From: Candidatus Gottesmanbacteria bacterium
Lineage (GTDB): Bacteria > Patescibacteriota > Microgenomatia > UBA10105 > UBA927
Length of the DNA stretch: 5,045 nt
Direction: 5' to 3'
NCBI GenBank assembly: GCA_016218185.1
Contig: JACREP010000025.1
Location: 1 to 5,045 of the forward strand
The position numbers and the translations under genes are program-made. The notes under the pieces are model-generated. The model searched no databases, had not been told where the DNA came from, and was given only the letters and a program-made list of their open reading frames with translations. Each line of letters begins with the position of its first letter. Position 1 is the first letter of the stretch. Positions 4,472 to 5,045 of this stretch are shown one piece after another.

Positions 4472-5045
4472 ATGAGGGTGCGATTTGCGATACTTCTAGC
4501 AAAACTAACTTCCTTGCTTATTAAAATCTTGGGATTGGGCGCCGGCGCCACGTGGCCTGGGGAAATAGCGCTTACCCTTGCACCAAACGTCCTTACTTCT
4601 TTCGTTCCACGGCTGACGAAAGGAGTAATCCTTGTTGCCGGCACGAATGGAAAGACTACTACGTCCCTCATGATCAAAACGATTCTTGAAAAACAGGGAT
4701 ATTCCGTCGTGCACAATGCAAGCGGCGCAAATCTCCTTAATGGCGTGGTTTCAGCATGCATCCAACAGGCTTCATGGGATGGAAAACTAAATGCTGATTA
4801 TGGCGTATTTGAAATCGATGAGAATTCGTTGCCCATTGTTCTGAAAGAATGTCATTCTGACCCCCGAGCCGGAATCCAGGTAAATACAAAGACTGGATCC
4901 CGGGTCCCTCCATTTCGGCGGGCACGCAAGCCCGGGATGACAACACTAACCGTTGTACTTCTCAATCTTTTTCGCGATCAACTGGATCGGTATGGAGAGG
5001 TAGATGTGATTGCGGAGAAATGGGAGCGCGCGTTGCGCGAGCAAC
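4472..5045 (+). CDS. murT: MurT-type Mur ligase (lipid II isoglutaminyl synthase subunit), 3' end outside window
   Basis: The first 191 codons are present and the gene runs off the right edge in frame. MurT with the glutaminase GatD amidates the D-glutamate of the lipid II stem peptide. Visible motifs are an N-terminal hydrophobic region ending GAGATWPGEIAL (24-35), the Mur ligase ATP loop GTNGKTTT (57-64), VVHNASGANLLNGV (79-92), GVFEIDENSLP (111-121) and VVLLNLFRDQLDRYGEVD (161-178). The last is typical of MurT rather than of MurC-F. Between the final two motifs the protein carries about 30 extra residues (roughly 127-157), Pro/Arg/Lys-rich and encoded by a palindromic repeat at 4850-4942. 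Family members usually have only a few residues there. gatD would be expected downstream, outside the window. The start fits the family N-terminus; the gene seems to have its own promoter and a leaderless mRNA. Confidence 0.9.
   Translation, partial: MRVRFAILLAKLTSLLIKILGLGAGATWPGEIALTLAPNVLTSFVPRLTKGVILVAGTNGKTTTSLMIKTILEKQGYSVVHNASGANLLNGVVSACIQQASWDGKLNADYGVFEIDENSLPIVLKECHSDPRAGIQVNTKTGSRVPPFRRARKPGMTTLTVVLLNLFRDQLDRYGEVDVIAEKWERALREQ
4850..4942 (+). repeat. Palindromic repeat element inserted in frame within murT
   Basis: The ends are inverted: TGTCAT (4850-4855) and ATGACA (4937-4942). Inside are GGAATCCAG (4871-4879) against CTGGATCC (4893-4900), with one bulge, and ATCCCGGG (4897-4904) against CCCGGGAT (4931-4938). 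This is the style of the dispersed GTCATTC...CTGGATCCCGGG...GGGATGAC repeats common in several bacterial groups. The defined length is 93 bp, 31 codons. Of the three forward frames only the one used by murT is open: the second stops with TAA at 4881 and the third with TGA at 4858. The exact insertion boundaries are uncertain by a few bases. Confidence 0.7.

Noticed and set aside
1..5045. CRISPR array, insertion sequence with transposase, phage or defence genes
   Set aside because: No regularly spaced repeats, no transposase or integrase frame, and every sizeable open frame is accounted for by housekeeping or envelope genes.

Overview
The window looks like chromosomal DNA of a small-genome bacterium, most likely a Candidate Phyla Radiation (Patescibacteria) member or similar. 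This is an inference from the gene set and its style: a MurT-type Mur ligase, a lemA-htpX pair, a PolX whose PHP domain has the SSHDLG-type first motif I associate with this group, a short membrane-anchored double-LysM protein, tRNAs without encoded CCA, and two genes that look leaderless. TGA is not recoded: tryptophan is TGG throughout.

Left part (about 1-1095), transcribed leftward: a strong-looking promoter at 1045-1073, a structured leader with two perfect or near-perfect hairpins (981-1018 and 934-961), tRNA-Asp(GTC), a 180-residue LysM membrane protein, then tRNA-Gly(CCC). Gaps hold small inverted and direct repeats but no further genes.

Right part (about 1060-5045), transcribed rightward: polX (HhH, nucleotidyltransferase and PHP domains), lemA, htpX (split into two frames by an apparent 1-nt loss near 3846), and the first 191 codons of murT, which runs off the right edge. 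The polX promoter (1060-1088) overlaps the leftward promoter, so the two should exclude each other. Its predicted start point falls on the polX ATG, implying a leaderless mRNA. murT likewise has a perfect TATAAT six bases before its ATG. lemA seems to use a Shine-Dalgarno sequence separated from its ATG by a hairpin.

Functionally the window pairs envelope genes (LysM protein, LemA, the HtpX membrane metalloprotease, MurT of peptidoglycan amidation) with a base-excision-repair polymerase and two tRNAs. The most striking observation is a palindromic repeat of about 93 bp (4850-4942) lying inside murT with the reading frame kept open. It adds roughly 30 residues just before a conserved MurT motif, reminiscent of Rickettsia palindromic elements. 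A second palindromic repeat sharing the TGTCATT terminus lies between lemA and htpX.
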